Part shown: positions 17,202 to 24,521 of the stretch, piece after piece | Layout of the letters: every line of letters begins with the position of its first letter | Position numbering within the stretch: position 1 is the first letter of the stretch | IMG/VR virus record: IMGVR_UViG_3300046471_000128 | Location: 43,510 to 107,509 of that record | Strand: one strand, 5' to 3' | Origin: a virus | Length of the DNA stretch: 64,000 nucleotides | The notes under the pieces: model-generated | Databases searched by the model: none | The model's input: only the letters and a program-made list of their open reading frames with translations | What the model was told of the DNA's origin: nothing | Translations under genes and position numbers: made by a program

Positions 17202-17234
17202 AAAAAAAATGGGGCAGCCGTGTCGGTCTGCCCC
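17202..17234 (-). terminator. Rho-independent terminator of the 17.5-22.7 kb operon
   Basis: A perfect 7-bp stem GGGGCAG/CTGCCCC with a 10-nt loop is followed on the minus strand by ATTTTTTTTG. It separates the modification/defence operon from the terminase operon. Confidence 0.9.
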
Positions 17235-17393
17235 TTGGAGGTGTTGCTTGAGGAGCAAACTATAACCCGGCCGCAGCCTTGTGTAAATAACCCATAACTT
17301 ATTTTGTGGGCCAGTCTTTCCCACCCGCGTCCTGCTACTCATGCTTCATCGTCCTTTTCCCGAGCCGGGGTCTACCTGACAGAAACCTTACTT

Positions 17394-17495
17394 ACTTATC
17401 ACTTTTTGGGGGTTCCCATAGTTTTTAAAATGTAATTAGTAGTTGTTTTTAAAAAAGGGGATATATATAGAGGGAACCCCCAAAAAGTGATAAGT
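17394..17495. repeat. 24-bp perfect inverted repeat framing AT-rich DNA
   Basis: The arms 17394-17417 and 17472-17495 are exact reverse complements over 24 bp. Each carries ACTTATCAC, TTTTT, GGGGG and TTCCC. The 54-bp centre is almost all A/T with TTTTTAAAA blocks and ATATATATAG. Each arm holds an ACTTATCAC half-site related to the genome-wide dyad. Candidates are a replication origin, a packaging-site element, a two-sided regulatory region or a bidirectional terminator; nothing in the sequence decides between them. Confidence 0.85.
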
Positions 17496-17523
17496 GGTAA
17501 AAACTACAAAATTTGCTTACTTT

Positions 17524-17961
17524 TTAATCAAAAACGATCTCTTCGAGAGAAATCTCCGGCTCGGGAAAAGAAAGCTCCGGGAGAGAAACCAGCTGCGGCT
17601 CGGGTAAGTTATGGCTTAGTTCCTGAGCCTCGACTTCCACAGTGACCTGCGGCTCGGGAAGAATTTCGGCCGAACCCACCGCGGCTCCCGGACCCGGTGC
17701 CGGCCGACCGGTGCCGCCGACCACGGCCCGTCCGAGATCCGTCGGCCGAACCAGACGTCGCAGGCGGCCGCGCCGGTGCTCGGCGAAGCTGCGGTCGATC
17801 AGACCGTGCCGCTCGATCGCGCGCAGGCTGAACTGCAGGCTCTCCTTGGTCGTCTTGTAGGTGAGGCGCTCAAGAAGCTGGTCGAGGTCAACCGCGGCGC
17901 CCTCAGAGGCCCCGGCGACGACCACCTTCATGATCTCGATCTGCTTGATGGTCAGATTCAT
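17524..17961 (-). CDS. Winged-helix DNA-binding protein, last gene of the operon
   Basis: The protein has 145 residues from ATG 17961, which overlaps the upstream stop as ATGA. Residues 1-80 (LTIKQIEIMKVVVAGASEGAAVDLDQLLERL, then SLQFSLRAIERHGLID, then RRLVRPTDLGRAVV) read as a winged helix of the MarR/ArsR type with a C-terminal 'wing to T-D-L-G' strand. The rest is a Pro/Glu-rich repeat (LPEPQ, LPEL, FPEPE) and is probably disordered. It lies beside the 24-bp inverted repeat, so local DNA binding or autoregulation is plausible but untested. Confidence 0.72.
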   Translation of the reverse strand: MNLTIKQIEIMKVVVAGASEGAAVDLDQLLERLTYKTTKESLQFSLRAIERHGLIDRSFAEHRRGRLRRLVRPTDLGRAVVGGTGRPAPGPGAAVGSAEILPEPQVTVEVEAQELSHNLPEPQLVSLPELSFPEPEISLEEIVFD

Positions 17962-18179
17962 CGCGGCCGGCAGCACCAGAAGTGATCGCCCTGCTCCGAG
18001 TGCGCGAGCGCCCGGCTGACCGTCGCGTATTCGTCCGCGCTGGGCGTGCGCACCCAGATCACGAAGTCATAGGCGCGGCCGCGGGCCTGGTCGGCCTCGT
18101 CGATCGATTCCATCGTCCAGGGCGAGAGGGCGCCCTTCGTGCCCACGATAGCGAGCGTCTTGGCGGTCGTCTTGATCAT
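17958..18179 (-). CDS. Hypothetical protein, operon member
   Basis: The protein has 73 residues and is tightly coupled on both sides (its ATG overlaps the GNAT gene stop; its stop overlaps the winged-helix ATG). It begins with a basic strand (TTAKTLAIVGTKGALSP), then an acidic helix (SIDEADQARGRAYDFVIWVRTP) and ends GDHFWCCRPR with two adjacent Cys. No family was recognised. The overlap pattern makes it a real gene and ties it to the operon's task. Confidence 0.7.
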   Translation of the reverse strand: MIKTTAKTLAIVGTKGALSPWTMESIDEADQARGRAYDFVIWVRTPSADEYATVSRALAHSEQGDHFWCCRPR

Positions 18180-19165
18180 GCTGTCTCCTGAGTGGCGAGT
18201 AAGTCGAGGCGCAACGGTTCGTCGACGCCTTGGTTTTCGAAAGCGGCGAGCGGGATGCGCGCCGGCAGCGGGCGCATCGCCTGTGTGTTCGGATCCCAGT
18301 CGGGGTTGGTCCAGGCGGCATACACGGTCGCGCCGAACACGAGCTGCTGGGTCTGTTTGAGGAGATACCCGAGCTCCATCGTCTCGACGCGGCTGGTGCC
18401 GTTTAGCCGGTTGTCGCCCGACTTCTCCATCGAGCTGTTGCGGTAATAGAAGGCTCGGAGCTCCTTCAACGTGTGCTCGCGCAGGTAATCGGGCATCGCC
18501 TCGATCTCCGCCTTGATCGCCACGTAGTCGTAGGCCGGGCTCTTGAAGTGGCGCGCGAAGAACGCCAGGCCCGACTCGAACGCCGGCGCCGACTTCGGCT
18601 TCACGAAGCGCATGCCGGCCTTGATCGAGAACGGGTTGTAGCGGCTCATCGAGCTGCGGCTCTCCACATACCGGAAGCCCATCAGCCGGTAGCCGATGTT
18701 CTTGAAGCGGTAGGCAATGCCGCCGCCCCGATACATCGTGTCGAGCACCGTGCGTGAGGACAGGATCAGGTTCTTGTTGATCCAGGCCATGCGCTGCACG
18801 TTGATGAGACGCGTGTCGCGGCCGTTCTGGTTCGGCCGCATGTGCGGGAACACCTGATTGCGCCCGGAATCGAGCGGCTTGGGCACCGTGAACACCATCA
18901 CGCCGATCGTGAGCGGCGGATTCTCGCCGTCGTCGATCACCAGGCGCACGTAGCGCGGGCCGATGCCGTTCTGGCTCGCCTTGTAGTGGAGCTCATGCAA
19001 GAGCTGCCAGTCCTCCAGCGTGCCGCGCTCGACATACATGTGCTTCACGAGCGACAGGGGGCGCGTGCCGGCCGCCGGGTCACGCCAGGCGATGATCGGG
19101 CTGTCCGGATCGTCCGAGGCCGTGATCGGCCCGGCAAGGTTCAGGGCGGAGGCCGGCGCGTTCAT
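18176..19165 (-). CDS. GNAT/Mom-like acyltransferase-type protein
   Basis: The protein has 329 residues from ATG 19165 (ATGA overlap with the thioredoxin gene). A GNAT-like core is suggested by LHELHYKASQNG, TIGVMVFTVPKP, LINVQRMAWINKN, and MYRGGGIAYRFKNIGYRLMGFRYVESRS, where R-x-G-G-G-I-A resembles an acyl-CoA phosphate-binding turn. The layout is similar to phage Mu Mom and to the acetyltransferase half of COG2401 proteins, in which an ABC ATPase is fused to a GNAT domain. Here the ABC ATPase is two genes upstream. A role in nucleobase modification is inference. Confidence 0.62.
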   Translation of the reverse strand: MNAPASALNLAGPITASDDPDSPIIAWRDPAAGTRPLSLVKHMYVERGTLEDWQLLHELHYKASQNGIGPRYVRLVIDDGENPPLTIGVMVFTVPKPLDSGRNQVFPHMRPNQNGRDTRLINVQRMAWINKNLILSSRTVLDTMYRGGGIAYRFKNIGYRLMGFRYVESRSSMSRYNPFSIKAGMRFVKPKSAPAFESGLAFFARHFKSPAYDYVAIKAEIEAMPDYLREHTLKELRAFYYRNSSMEKSGDNRLNGTSRVETMELGYLLKQTQQLVFGATVYAAWTNPDWDPNTQAMRPLPARIPLAAFENQGVDEPLRLDLLATQETA

Positions 19166-19491
19166 TCGAAATCCAGCCCGTCGGTGATGACGTAGTTGGC
19201 CGCGAGCCACTCCTTGATCTGCGCCTTGGTGCGTGCCCCGACGAACTGGCTCCTGACGACGGTGTTCTGGAGCACCCGCACGTTCGGCACGTTGCGCACG
19301 CCAAGCGTCTGCAGCTCGGCTTCCGAGAAGTCGGTCACGCAAAGCTCGTGGTAGCCGAAGCCATAGTCGGCCTTGAGCGCCTGGAGCGCGGGCTTCACCA
19401 CCTTGCAGGGGCCGCACCACGGCGCCGTGAAGATCACGACCTGCGGGCGGTGGGAGGAATCAACGAGTGCTGCGTCGTATTGCGGTTTCAT
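19162..19491 (-). CDS. Thioredoxin-like protein
   Basis: The protein has 109 residues. VIFTAPWCGPCKVVKPAL contains the WCGPC active site, and VRNVPNVRVLQN supplies the cis-Pro region of the thioredoxin fold. It is inserted between the ABC ATPase and the GNAT-like gene with overlaps of a few bases, so it is probably co-translated. It could provide reducing power to a partner enzyme in the same operon (ParB/sulfiredoxin-fold proteins are nearby) or to the phage NrdA. The former is favoured by gene order; both are inference. Confidence 0.9.
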   Translation of the reverse strand: MKPQYDAALVDSSHRPQVVIFTAPWCGPCKVVKPALQALKADYGFGYHELCVTDFSEAELQTLGVRNVPNVRVLQNTVVRSQFVGARTKAQIKEWLAANYVITDGLDFE

Positions 19492-20207
19492 CAGGCCATC
19501 CGTTTCAAAAGTTCAAATGCTTCGTCGCGAGTCATCGCGCGATGCCCCTCTGCCGCGTCAGCAAGCTCGCGGTGGGCTTCGATGCGTAACTTCTCCCGGT
19601 AACGCTTCTCGATGTAGAGAGACGGCTGGAGGTCTTCCACGAGGTCGAGGTGGGTCGTTGCGACGATCACCGTCGCATTGACCTTGCGGGCGGTCTTCTG
19701 CAGCGCGAACGCGATCACCTTGGCGGCGGTCCGGTCAAGCACCGCCATGAACTCGTCGGCGACCCAGACGTCGGCCTGGCTCTCGATGGCTTTGGCGAGC
19801 TTGAAGCGGTAGCGCTGGCCGTCAGAGAGCTCGCCGGGCTTACGAATGAAGAGGTAGGCGTCGTTGAGGCCGGCGATCGACAGGAGGCGAATCGCGTCGT
19901 TGGTCGAGGTGCCGATCTGGTCGATCAGCGGCAGGTCGGGGTCGAGCGCCACCTCGTCGAGGTTGGCGACCTTCTGCCCTTCGGCAGCCATCTGGTGCGC
20001 GAGCTCGCGCAGGAGCAGCGACTTGCCCGAGCCCGACTGGCCGGTGATGTAGACGACATCGCCCCGCACCACGTCGAGGTCGAGCTTGTCGAAGATCACG
20101 AATTCCTTGTCGTCCAGGCCCAGGCCGAACGCTTCAGCGACTTCGACGACGCGCTGGCTGCGGGCCACGCGCGTGTGGAATCGCTTGTCGATGGTGTAGA
20201 TGCTCAT
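19491..20207 (-). CDS. Soluble ABC-type ATPase (COG2401-like)
   Basis: The protein has 238 residues and no membrane segments. Motifs: Walker A GQSGSGKS (about residues 55-62), a Q-loop region IDQIG, signature LSDGQRYRFKLAKAI, Walker B VWVADEF, and H-loop ATTHLDL. Lack of a permease gene and presence of a GNAT-like gene in the same operon recall COG2401, an ABC ATPase fused to a predicted acetyltransferase. The ATPase may power or gate a DNA-acting enzyme rather than transport. Its stop overlaps the thioredoxin start. Confidence 0.85.
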   Translation of the reverse strand: MSIYTIDKRFHTRVARSQRVVEVAEAFGLGLDDKEFVIFDKLDLDVVRGDVVYITGQSGSGKSLLLRELAHQMAAEGQKVANLDEVALDPDLPLIDQIGTSTNDAIRLLSIAGLNDAYLFIRKPGELSDGQRYRFKLAKAIESQADVWVADEFMAVLDRTAAKVIAFALQKTARKVNATVIVATTHLDLVEDLQPSLYIEKRYREKLRIEAHRELADAAEGHRAMTRDEAFELLKRMA

Positions 20208-20572
20208 GCTGGGTATGTCGGGTAGTGGCTATTGAGGCGGGAGAACCAGTCCCAGTAGCCGAGGTTGTCTTGCCAGAAGGCGCACAGGCCGTTTGCCGTG
20301 AGCGTGGTGAAGTCCTCTTCCGTGCTGGAGTTCTCCAGCCCGTAGACCCAATGGATCGCGTGCAGGCACTCGTGCAGGAAGGTGTTCGCGAGCTTCTGGG
20401 GCGTCATGCCGGGCTGCAGTCGGATGCGCTGGCCGATCGTGTTGCAGTGGCCGAACTCACGGTTGCCCTCGGCGTCGTGCTGGCTCATCAGCTCCACGAC
20501 GAACCAGTAGTTGCCTACGCGCACCGCGCGGGGCATGTCCTTGTAAGGATCAAAAACGGCGATATCAGTCAC
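20204..20572 (-). CDS. HExxH zincin-like protein
   Basis: The protein has 122 residues if the GTG at 20572 is used; the longer frame runs through the upstream gene. FLHECLHAIHWVYGLE contains HEcLH with a downstream Glu, the SprT/minigluzincin arrangement for a Zn site. The beginning (VFDPYKDMPRAVRVGNYWFVVELM) and WQDNLGYWDWFSRL near the end are conserved-looking. It is probably a small metallopeptidase or a zinc-bound structural module; no substrate can be named. The GTG lies inside a dyad motif. Confidence 0.75.
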   Translation of the reverse strand: MTDIAVFDPYKDMPRAVRVGNYWFVVELMSQHDAEGNREFGHCNTIGQRIRLQPGMTPQKLANTFLHECLHAIHWVYGLENSSTEEDFTTLTANGLCAFWQDNLGYWDWFSRLNSHYPTYPA

Positions 20573-20586
20573 GGGTAACTTATTCC
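20561..20586 (-). promoter_or_regulatory. Recurrent dyad inside the operon
   Basis: The minus strand reads GGAATAAGTTACCCGTGACTGATATC. The stop codon TAA of the upstream ParB gene and the GTG start of the zincin gene both lie within the motif, showing that motif and coding ends share bases. Confidence 0.5.
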
Positions 20587-21221
20587 AAGGTTTGGAGGAA
20601 GGTGGACAGCGCGTCGGCGCCGGCAAGCCCGGTGACAGCCTGGGCGCGCGCCATGAAGCGCACGATGTGGATCTCGTCGGCGCCTGAGACGTCCTTGAAG
20701 CCGAACACCTTCGCGAGCGGCACGCGGCGCGCGCTCACCTCGTCGGCTTTGGCGTGCGCGGCCTCTTCCTGCATCTCGACGGCGACCGCGACGTCCGGCA
20801 CGAAGGCCGCGTCGTTCAGCTCGCCGAGGTCGGCCATCGAGAACTCGAGCTCCTTCACATCGAAAATGCCGCTCAGCAGGCCCTCAATGCCCTCGATCTC
20901 GTCGCGGAACATCATCGTGTCGATGCCGCCCTCGTTCGTGCGGTTGTCCGCCAGGCGCAGCGCCCGCTTCTGCTCATCGGTCAGGCCCGACAGCACGACC
21001 ACCGGCACTTCGGTGATTGAGAGCTTGATCGCCGCCAGGCGCCGGCCGTGGCCGGCGATGATCTCGTTGTTCTCATCGATCACGATCGGCTGGGTCCAGC
21101 CGAACTGCTGGATCGACTCGACGATCTTGGCGACCTGCGCGTCGTCGTGTTTCTTGACGTTCTTCGCGTAGGGCACGAGCGCGGCGACGGCGCGTCGCTC
21201 TTCGGTGCGGGCGGGATTCAT
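20580..21221 (-). CDS. ParB-fold nuclease-like protein (second copy)
   Basis: The protein has 213 residues from ATG 21221 (ATGA overlap). N-terminal ParB/Srx domain: PYAKNVKKHDDAQVAKIVESIQQFGWTQPIVID, then IIAGHGRRLAAIKL (the ParB phosphate-binding loop, with AGHGRR replacing GERR), then VPVVVLSGLTDEQKRALRLADN. Phage proteins of this type are often annotated as ParB-like nucleases and found with methyltransferases or other modification enzymes. The C-terminal ~100 residues are family-specific. It is the second ParB-like gene in the operon, with low similarity to the first. Confidence 0.85.
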   Translation of the reverse strand: MNPARTEERRAVAALVPYAKNVKKHDDAQVAKIVESIQQFGWTQPIVIDENNEIIAGHGRRLAAIKLSITEVPVVVLSGLTDEQKRALRLADNRTNEGGIDTMMFRDEIEGIEGLLSGIFDVKELEFSMADLGELNDAAFVPDVAVAVEMQEEAAHAKADEVSARRVPLAKVFGFKDVSGADEIHIVRFMARAQAVTGLAGADALSTFLQTLE

Positions 21222-21436
21222 GCGGCCTCCGGGTGTTCGAAGCGCACGCACGCGGCGGTCTTGTGGACCTTGAACCCGCCGATCCCGCAGCGCAGGTTCG
21301 TCTGGTTGACGTAGACGCTGCCACCGAAGGCGGCCTTAACCGTCACTTCCTCGAACTCGAAATGGCGGCAGCTGCCGCAGTTGTTCGGCGCGCGGCTGTA
21401 GTGCTGCGCGGCCTTGGCTTCGCTTTGTTTGCTCAT
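21218..21436 (-). CDS. Small four-Cys protein (putative zinc binder)
   Basis: The protein has 72 residues. NNCGSCRHFEFEE (CxxC-x-HF) is followed by LRCGIGGF and TAACVRFE, giving four spaced Cys as in small zinc-ribbon phage proteins. Its ATG overlaps the upstream stop, and its stop overlaps the ParB start. The function is unknown; it could be a redox or zinc partner in the operon. Confidence 0.75.
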   Translation of the reverse strand: MSKQSEAKAAQHYSRAPNNCGSCRHFEFEEVTVKAAFGGSVYVNQTNLRCGIGGFKVHKTAACVRFEHPEAA

Positions 21437-21708
21437 GCTGCTTGCAGCTCCTTCTCTTCAATGGCTGGCTCAAGTGCGTCAGGAATGCACTCGGCAGGCA
21501 GCGGGGTTTGGATCTTGCGGAAAAACCGCACGACGGCGGCCTTGCGCTGGGAAAGCTTGTCGTCGAGGTCGTCATCCGGCTCGTATTCGTCGCCGTTGTC
21601 GCAGTTCTCGCAGATGGCTGGCTCCCGGTTGTGGAAGTAGCAGCTCTGGCACTCTGGGAAAAGGAACTCGGAGCGCGGGATGCGCGCAAAACCCGTCGGG
21701 CGTGTCAT
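21433..21708 (-). CDS. Small CxxC-CxxC protein
   Basis: The protein has 91 residues from ATG 21708 (ATGA overlap with the Tad2-like gene). PECQSCYFHNREPAICENC gives two CxxC pairs, a zinc-ribbon pattern. An acidic stretch (DEYEPDDDLDDK) and a charged tail follow. With its neighbour it makes a tandem of Cys-motif proteins between the Tad2-like gene and the second ParB gene. No family was recognised. Confidence 0.75.
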   Translation of the reverse strand: MTRPTGFARIPRSEFLFPECQSCYFHNREPAICENCDNGDEYEPDDDLDDKLSQRKAAVVRFFRKIQTPLPAECIPDALEPAIEEKELQAA

Positions 21709-22067
21709 ACCGTGATCCAGTCGTCCGCGAGCATGTCGAGGTTGGTCGGAAACCAGCCCGACCAGCTGGCGCCGTCCGTCTCGCACTTGAACAACCCATC
21801 GACGATCGCCAGTGTGTAGGTGCGCGTGAAGCCCGTTTTCCAGCCCACGCGAGAGACGCGCAGGCCCGTCTTCAATGCCTCCAGCGCCATGCCGAAGCTC
21901 ATGCCGACGGCCGGCCGGTAGGCTTTCTCGAAGACCGCCTTGGGTGACCAGCTGATGTAGCCGTCCTCGTAGCGAACTGAGTAGCCCTCTTCGGCGTTGC
22001 CCGTGACCGGGTTGATCGCGGCGAGGGGCTCCGCGTGGATGATCTTGCTGCCGATGTATCGGTTCAT
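21705..22067 (-). CDS. Tad2-like (DUF2829) anti-Thoeris protein
   Basis: The protein has 120 residues. The C-terminal half (MSFGMALEALKTGLRVSRVGW, then NLDMLADDWITV) matches the DUF2829/Tad2 signature M-[ST]-F-G-x-A-L-x-x-[LM]-K-x-G to D-x-L-A-x-D-W. The N-terminal half (YIGSKIIHAEPLAAI, then EDGYISWSPKAVFEKAY) is a common phage module seen fused to Tad2. Tad2 proteins sequester the TIR-made cyclic ADP-ribose signal of Thoeris defence. It sits in the same locus as a phage-borne TIR protein (24.5 kb). Confidence 0.82.
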   Translation of the reverse strand: MNRYIGSKIIHAEPLAAINPVTGNAEEGYSVRYEDGYISWSPKAVFEKAYRPAVGMSFGMALEALKTGLRVSRVGWKTGFTRTYTLAIVDGLFKCETDGASWSGWFPTNLDMLADDWITV

Positions 22068-22726
22068 TTGTATGCCTTCATGAGATCGACGAAGGCGTTG
22101 CCCGCGTTCGTCATGGAGTCTTCGGTGGTGAACCCTTGCTCGCGCTGGCGGCGCTCGATCGCGGAGGTGATCCAGGCGACGTCTTCGACCGGCACCTTGA
22201 AGCGCATCACCTGATGGGTGGCGCCCAGGCCCGCGCCGGACAGATCAGGCATTTCGGTCTGATCCAGCTGGTCAAGCTCGTCGATGTCTATACTTGACGC
22301 TGCCAGAATCGTTTCGAGTTCGGTGTCGGTGTAAGGCATGAACAGGGCGATGTCTTCGGTGCCGAGTTCCTTGAGCAAGCGCGAGAGCGCAAGCGTGTCG
22401 TCTTCGCCGTAGCGGCCGTTGTCGACCAGGCCGATCTCCTTCGCCGTGGTGTCCGAGATCGGTCCCACATCGACGATGGGCACTTCGGTGTAGCCAAGGC
22501 GCTGCGCGGCTTCCCAGCGGTGCTGACCGCCGAGGATCTGGTAACCGGTGCCGTCTGGGTGCGGGCGCACGACGATCGGCTTGTAAACGCCGAACCGCTT
22601 GATACTGATGTCCAACTTGTCCTCATTTTCGGGAGCGACATAGTTGGTGTTCCAAGGGTTCGGGCGCAGACTTGCAACTGACACCTTGCCCTGTGCGGGG
22701 TAGATCGAGGATGGCGAAGCAGCCAT
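22064..22726 (-). CDS. ParB-fold nuclease-like protein (first copy), operon head
   Basis: The protein has 220 residues. The ParB N-terminal domain reads VSVASLRPNPWNTNYV, KLDISIKRFGVYKPIVVRPHP, and ILGGQHRWEAAQRLGYTEVPIVDVG (GGQHRWEAA is the ParB loop). The C-terminal part contains acidic DIDELDQLDQTEMPDL. It is the first gene of a run of 11 overlapping genes. The stop overlaps the Tad2-like start (ATGA). In phages such proteins are usually linked with DNA modification or host DNA handling rather than partition. Confidence 0.88.
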   Translation of the reverse strand: MAASPSSIYPAQGKVSVASLRPNPWNTNYVAPENEDKLDISIKRFGVYKPIVVRPHPDGTGYQILGGQHRWEAAQRLGYTEVPIVDVGPISDTTAKEIGLVDNGRYGEDDTLALSRLLKELGTEDIALFMPYTDTELETILAASSIDIDELDQLDQTEMPDLSGAGLGATHQVMRFKVPVEDVAWITSAIERRQREQGFTTEDSMTNAGNAFVDLMKAYK

Positions 22727-22740
22727 AATGCACTCACACG

Positions 22741-22763
22741 TAATAAGTTACCGCTTACTATAG
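22741..22763 (+). promoter_or_regulatory. Divergent promoter/operator between ParB operon and helicase
   Basis: The sequence TAATAAGTTACCGCTTACTATAG combines the recurrent dyad with a TACTATAG -10-like box about 25 bp before the helicase ATG on the plus strand. Because the dyad is symmetric, it could also control the divergent minus-strand ParB operon that starts at 22726. Confidence 0.65.
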
Positions 22764-22788
22764 CGATGGAACTCCTATAAGGCAAGAA

Positions 22789-24519
22789 ATGACGACTCCC
22801 ATTACCCTCGCCGCAGGTGCGGTGAACGCCAAACTGATCGGCGCGCCGCGCGAAGCGGCGCTGCTCGTGCGCGACAAGCTCTCCTACCTGGTGGACGGCG
22901 CGAGCTACTCGCAGGCGTTCAAGGGCACCTCGTGGGACGGCACGTCAAGCTTCTACGACTTCTCGACCGGCATGTTTCCGGCGGGTTTCGTCTACAAGGT
23001 CTATTCGACGCTGCTGAAAGCCGGCTACCGGGTCAACCTCGTGAGGAAGGAAGCACCGCCGCCGCTGGGCCCGGAGCGCCCCGTGGTCGACAGCTTCGGC
23101 TACGACCCGCGCTACGCCTATCAGCCCGAGGTGGCCGACAAGCTCGTCAAGCACCGGCAGGTGATCGCCCGCGTCGCGACGGGCGGGGGTAAATCCCGGA
23201 TTGCCCGCATCTGCTACAAGCGCATCGACCGGCCGACGCTCTTTCTGACCACCCGGGGCATCCTGATGTATCAGATGGGCGAAGCCGTCGAAGAGAACCT
23301 CGGCGAGCGCGTGGGCGTCGTGGGCGACAGCCAGCGGGACTTCTCCCGCAAGTTTACGCTCGGGATGGTGCAGACGATTAGCCAGGCGATCGACAAGTGG
23401 ACCGACGACGGGGAGCTCCTCGCCTACATCAAGAACCGGGATGCGGCCGAAGACCGCGAGGTCGTGAAGCTGCAGACGCGGCTCAAGAAGCAAAAGCTGC
23501 CGCTCGGCCAGGTCGCCGACGCCACCACCGCGCTCAGGAAGACGCTCGAAGCGCAGCGCCCCGCCGACGCGCAGGTCGTGGCCGACATCCAGGCGAAGGT
23601 GCGGGATCACAACCGCAAGCGCGAGGAAATGATCGCCTTCCTGGCGAAAATTGAATTCGTTATTCTCGAGGAAGCGCATGAGGCGTCCGGCGAGGGCTTC
23701 TACGAGATCATGCGGCACTGCGTGAACGCCCACTACCGGTTGGCACTCACCGCCACGCCGTTCATGAAAGACAGCCCCGAAGCGAACATGCGGCTCGAGG
23801 CGTGCTCCGGGCCCGTGGCGATCACGGTCACTGAGAAGCAGCTGATCGACCTCGGCGTGCTTGCGCGGCCGTTCTTCAAGTTCGTGCGGCTGCAGAACGC
23901 GGCGCCCTCGTATGTCGAGACGGTCGAGAGCAAGGGAATCACGCGCCAAGTCACGCACCGGCTGTTCCGCTCGACCCCGTGGCCGAAATGCCTCGAGATC
24001 GGCGTGGTCCACAACGAGGAGCGCAACCGCGCGATCGTCTATGAGGTGAGCCGCGCGAAGCAATACGGGCTGCCGTCGATGATTCTGGTCGGCCGCCAGG
24101 AGCACGGCAAGAAGCTCGTGGAGATGCTCACGCAGGCGGGCGTGCGCTGCGCATTCATCTTCGGTGAGCACAACCAGAAGGAGCGCAAGGCCGCGCTCAA
24201 CGCGCTCGCACAGGGCAAGATCGACGCGCTGATCGGCTCGACCATCCTCGACGTGGGCGTCGATGTGCCCGCCGTCGGCATGATCGTGCTCGCGGGCGCG
24301 GGCAAAGCCGAGGTCCAGGCCCGCCAGCGCATCGGCCGGGGTCTGCGCGCGAAGAAGAAGGGGCCGAACGTTGCGTTCGTGGTCGATTTCATCGAAGCAG
24401 CCAACAGCACGCTGCGGGACCACCAGAACGAGCGCCTGTCGATCATTCAGAGCACGCCGGGCTTTGCCGAGAACATCGTGAGCGACTTCGACTACTCGAT
24501 TTTCAGGGAGGCGGCGTGA
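22789..24519 (+). CDS. SF2 DEAD/DEAH-type helicase (UvsW-like)
   Basis: The protein has 576 residues, one of the few plus-strand genes. Motifs: I RVATGGGKSRIA (about residue 133), Ia LTTRG, II VILEEAHE (DEAH variant EEAH), III LALTATPF, IV to VI with LIGSTILDVGVDVP and ARQRIGRGLRAKK. The order matches UvsW-like SF2 helicases of phages that unwind branched recombination intermediates. An N-terminal ~100-residue extension precedes the helicase core. Its stop is two bases from the convergent TIR gene's stop. Confidence 0.92.
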   Translation: MTTPITLAAGAVNAKLIGAPREAALLVRDKLSYLVDGASYSQAFKGTSWDGTSSFYDFSTGMFPAGFVYKVYSTLLKAGYRVNLVRKEAPPPLGPERPVVDSFGYDPRYAYQPEVADKLVKHRQVIARVATGGGKSRIARICYKRIDRPTLFLTTRGILMYQMGEAVEENLGERVGVVGDSQRDFSRKFTLGMVQTISQAIDKWTDDGELLAYIKNRDAAEDREVVKLQTRLKKQKLPLGQVADATTALRKTLEAQRPADAQVVADIQAKVRDHNRKREEMIAFLAKIEFVILEEAHEASGEGFYEIMRHCVNAHYRLALTATPFMKDSPEANMRLEACSGPVAITVTEKQLIDLGVLARPFFKFVRLQNAAPSYVETVESKGITRQVTHRLFRSTPWPKCLEIGVVHNEERNRAIVYEVSRAKQYGLPSMILVGRQEHGKKLVEMLTQAGVRCAFIFGEHNQKERKAALNALAQGKIDALIGSTILDVGVDVPAVGMIVLAGAGKAEVQARQRIGRGLRAKKKGPNVAFVVDFIEAANSTLRDHQNERLSIIQSTPGFAENIVSDFDYSIFREAA

Positions 24520-24521
24520 TG

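Larger units (their letters stand above)
17188..17523. other. Gene-free spacer before the virion operon
   Basis: This 336-bp stretch has no credible gene. It holds, from left to right, a strong terminator for the upstream minus-strand operon, a recurrent-dyad copy at 17282-17306 (minus: AATAAGTTATGGGTTATTTAC) that probably drives the terminase operon, and an AT-rich block framed by a 24-bp inverted repeat. Confidence 0.8.

Noticed and set aside
22945-24423. Minus-strand frame of 492 codons opposite the helicase
   Set aside because: Antisense shadow; the plus-strand frame has all SF2 helicase motifs.
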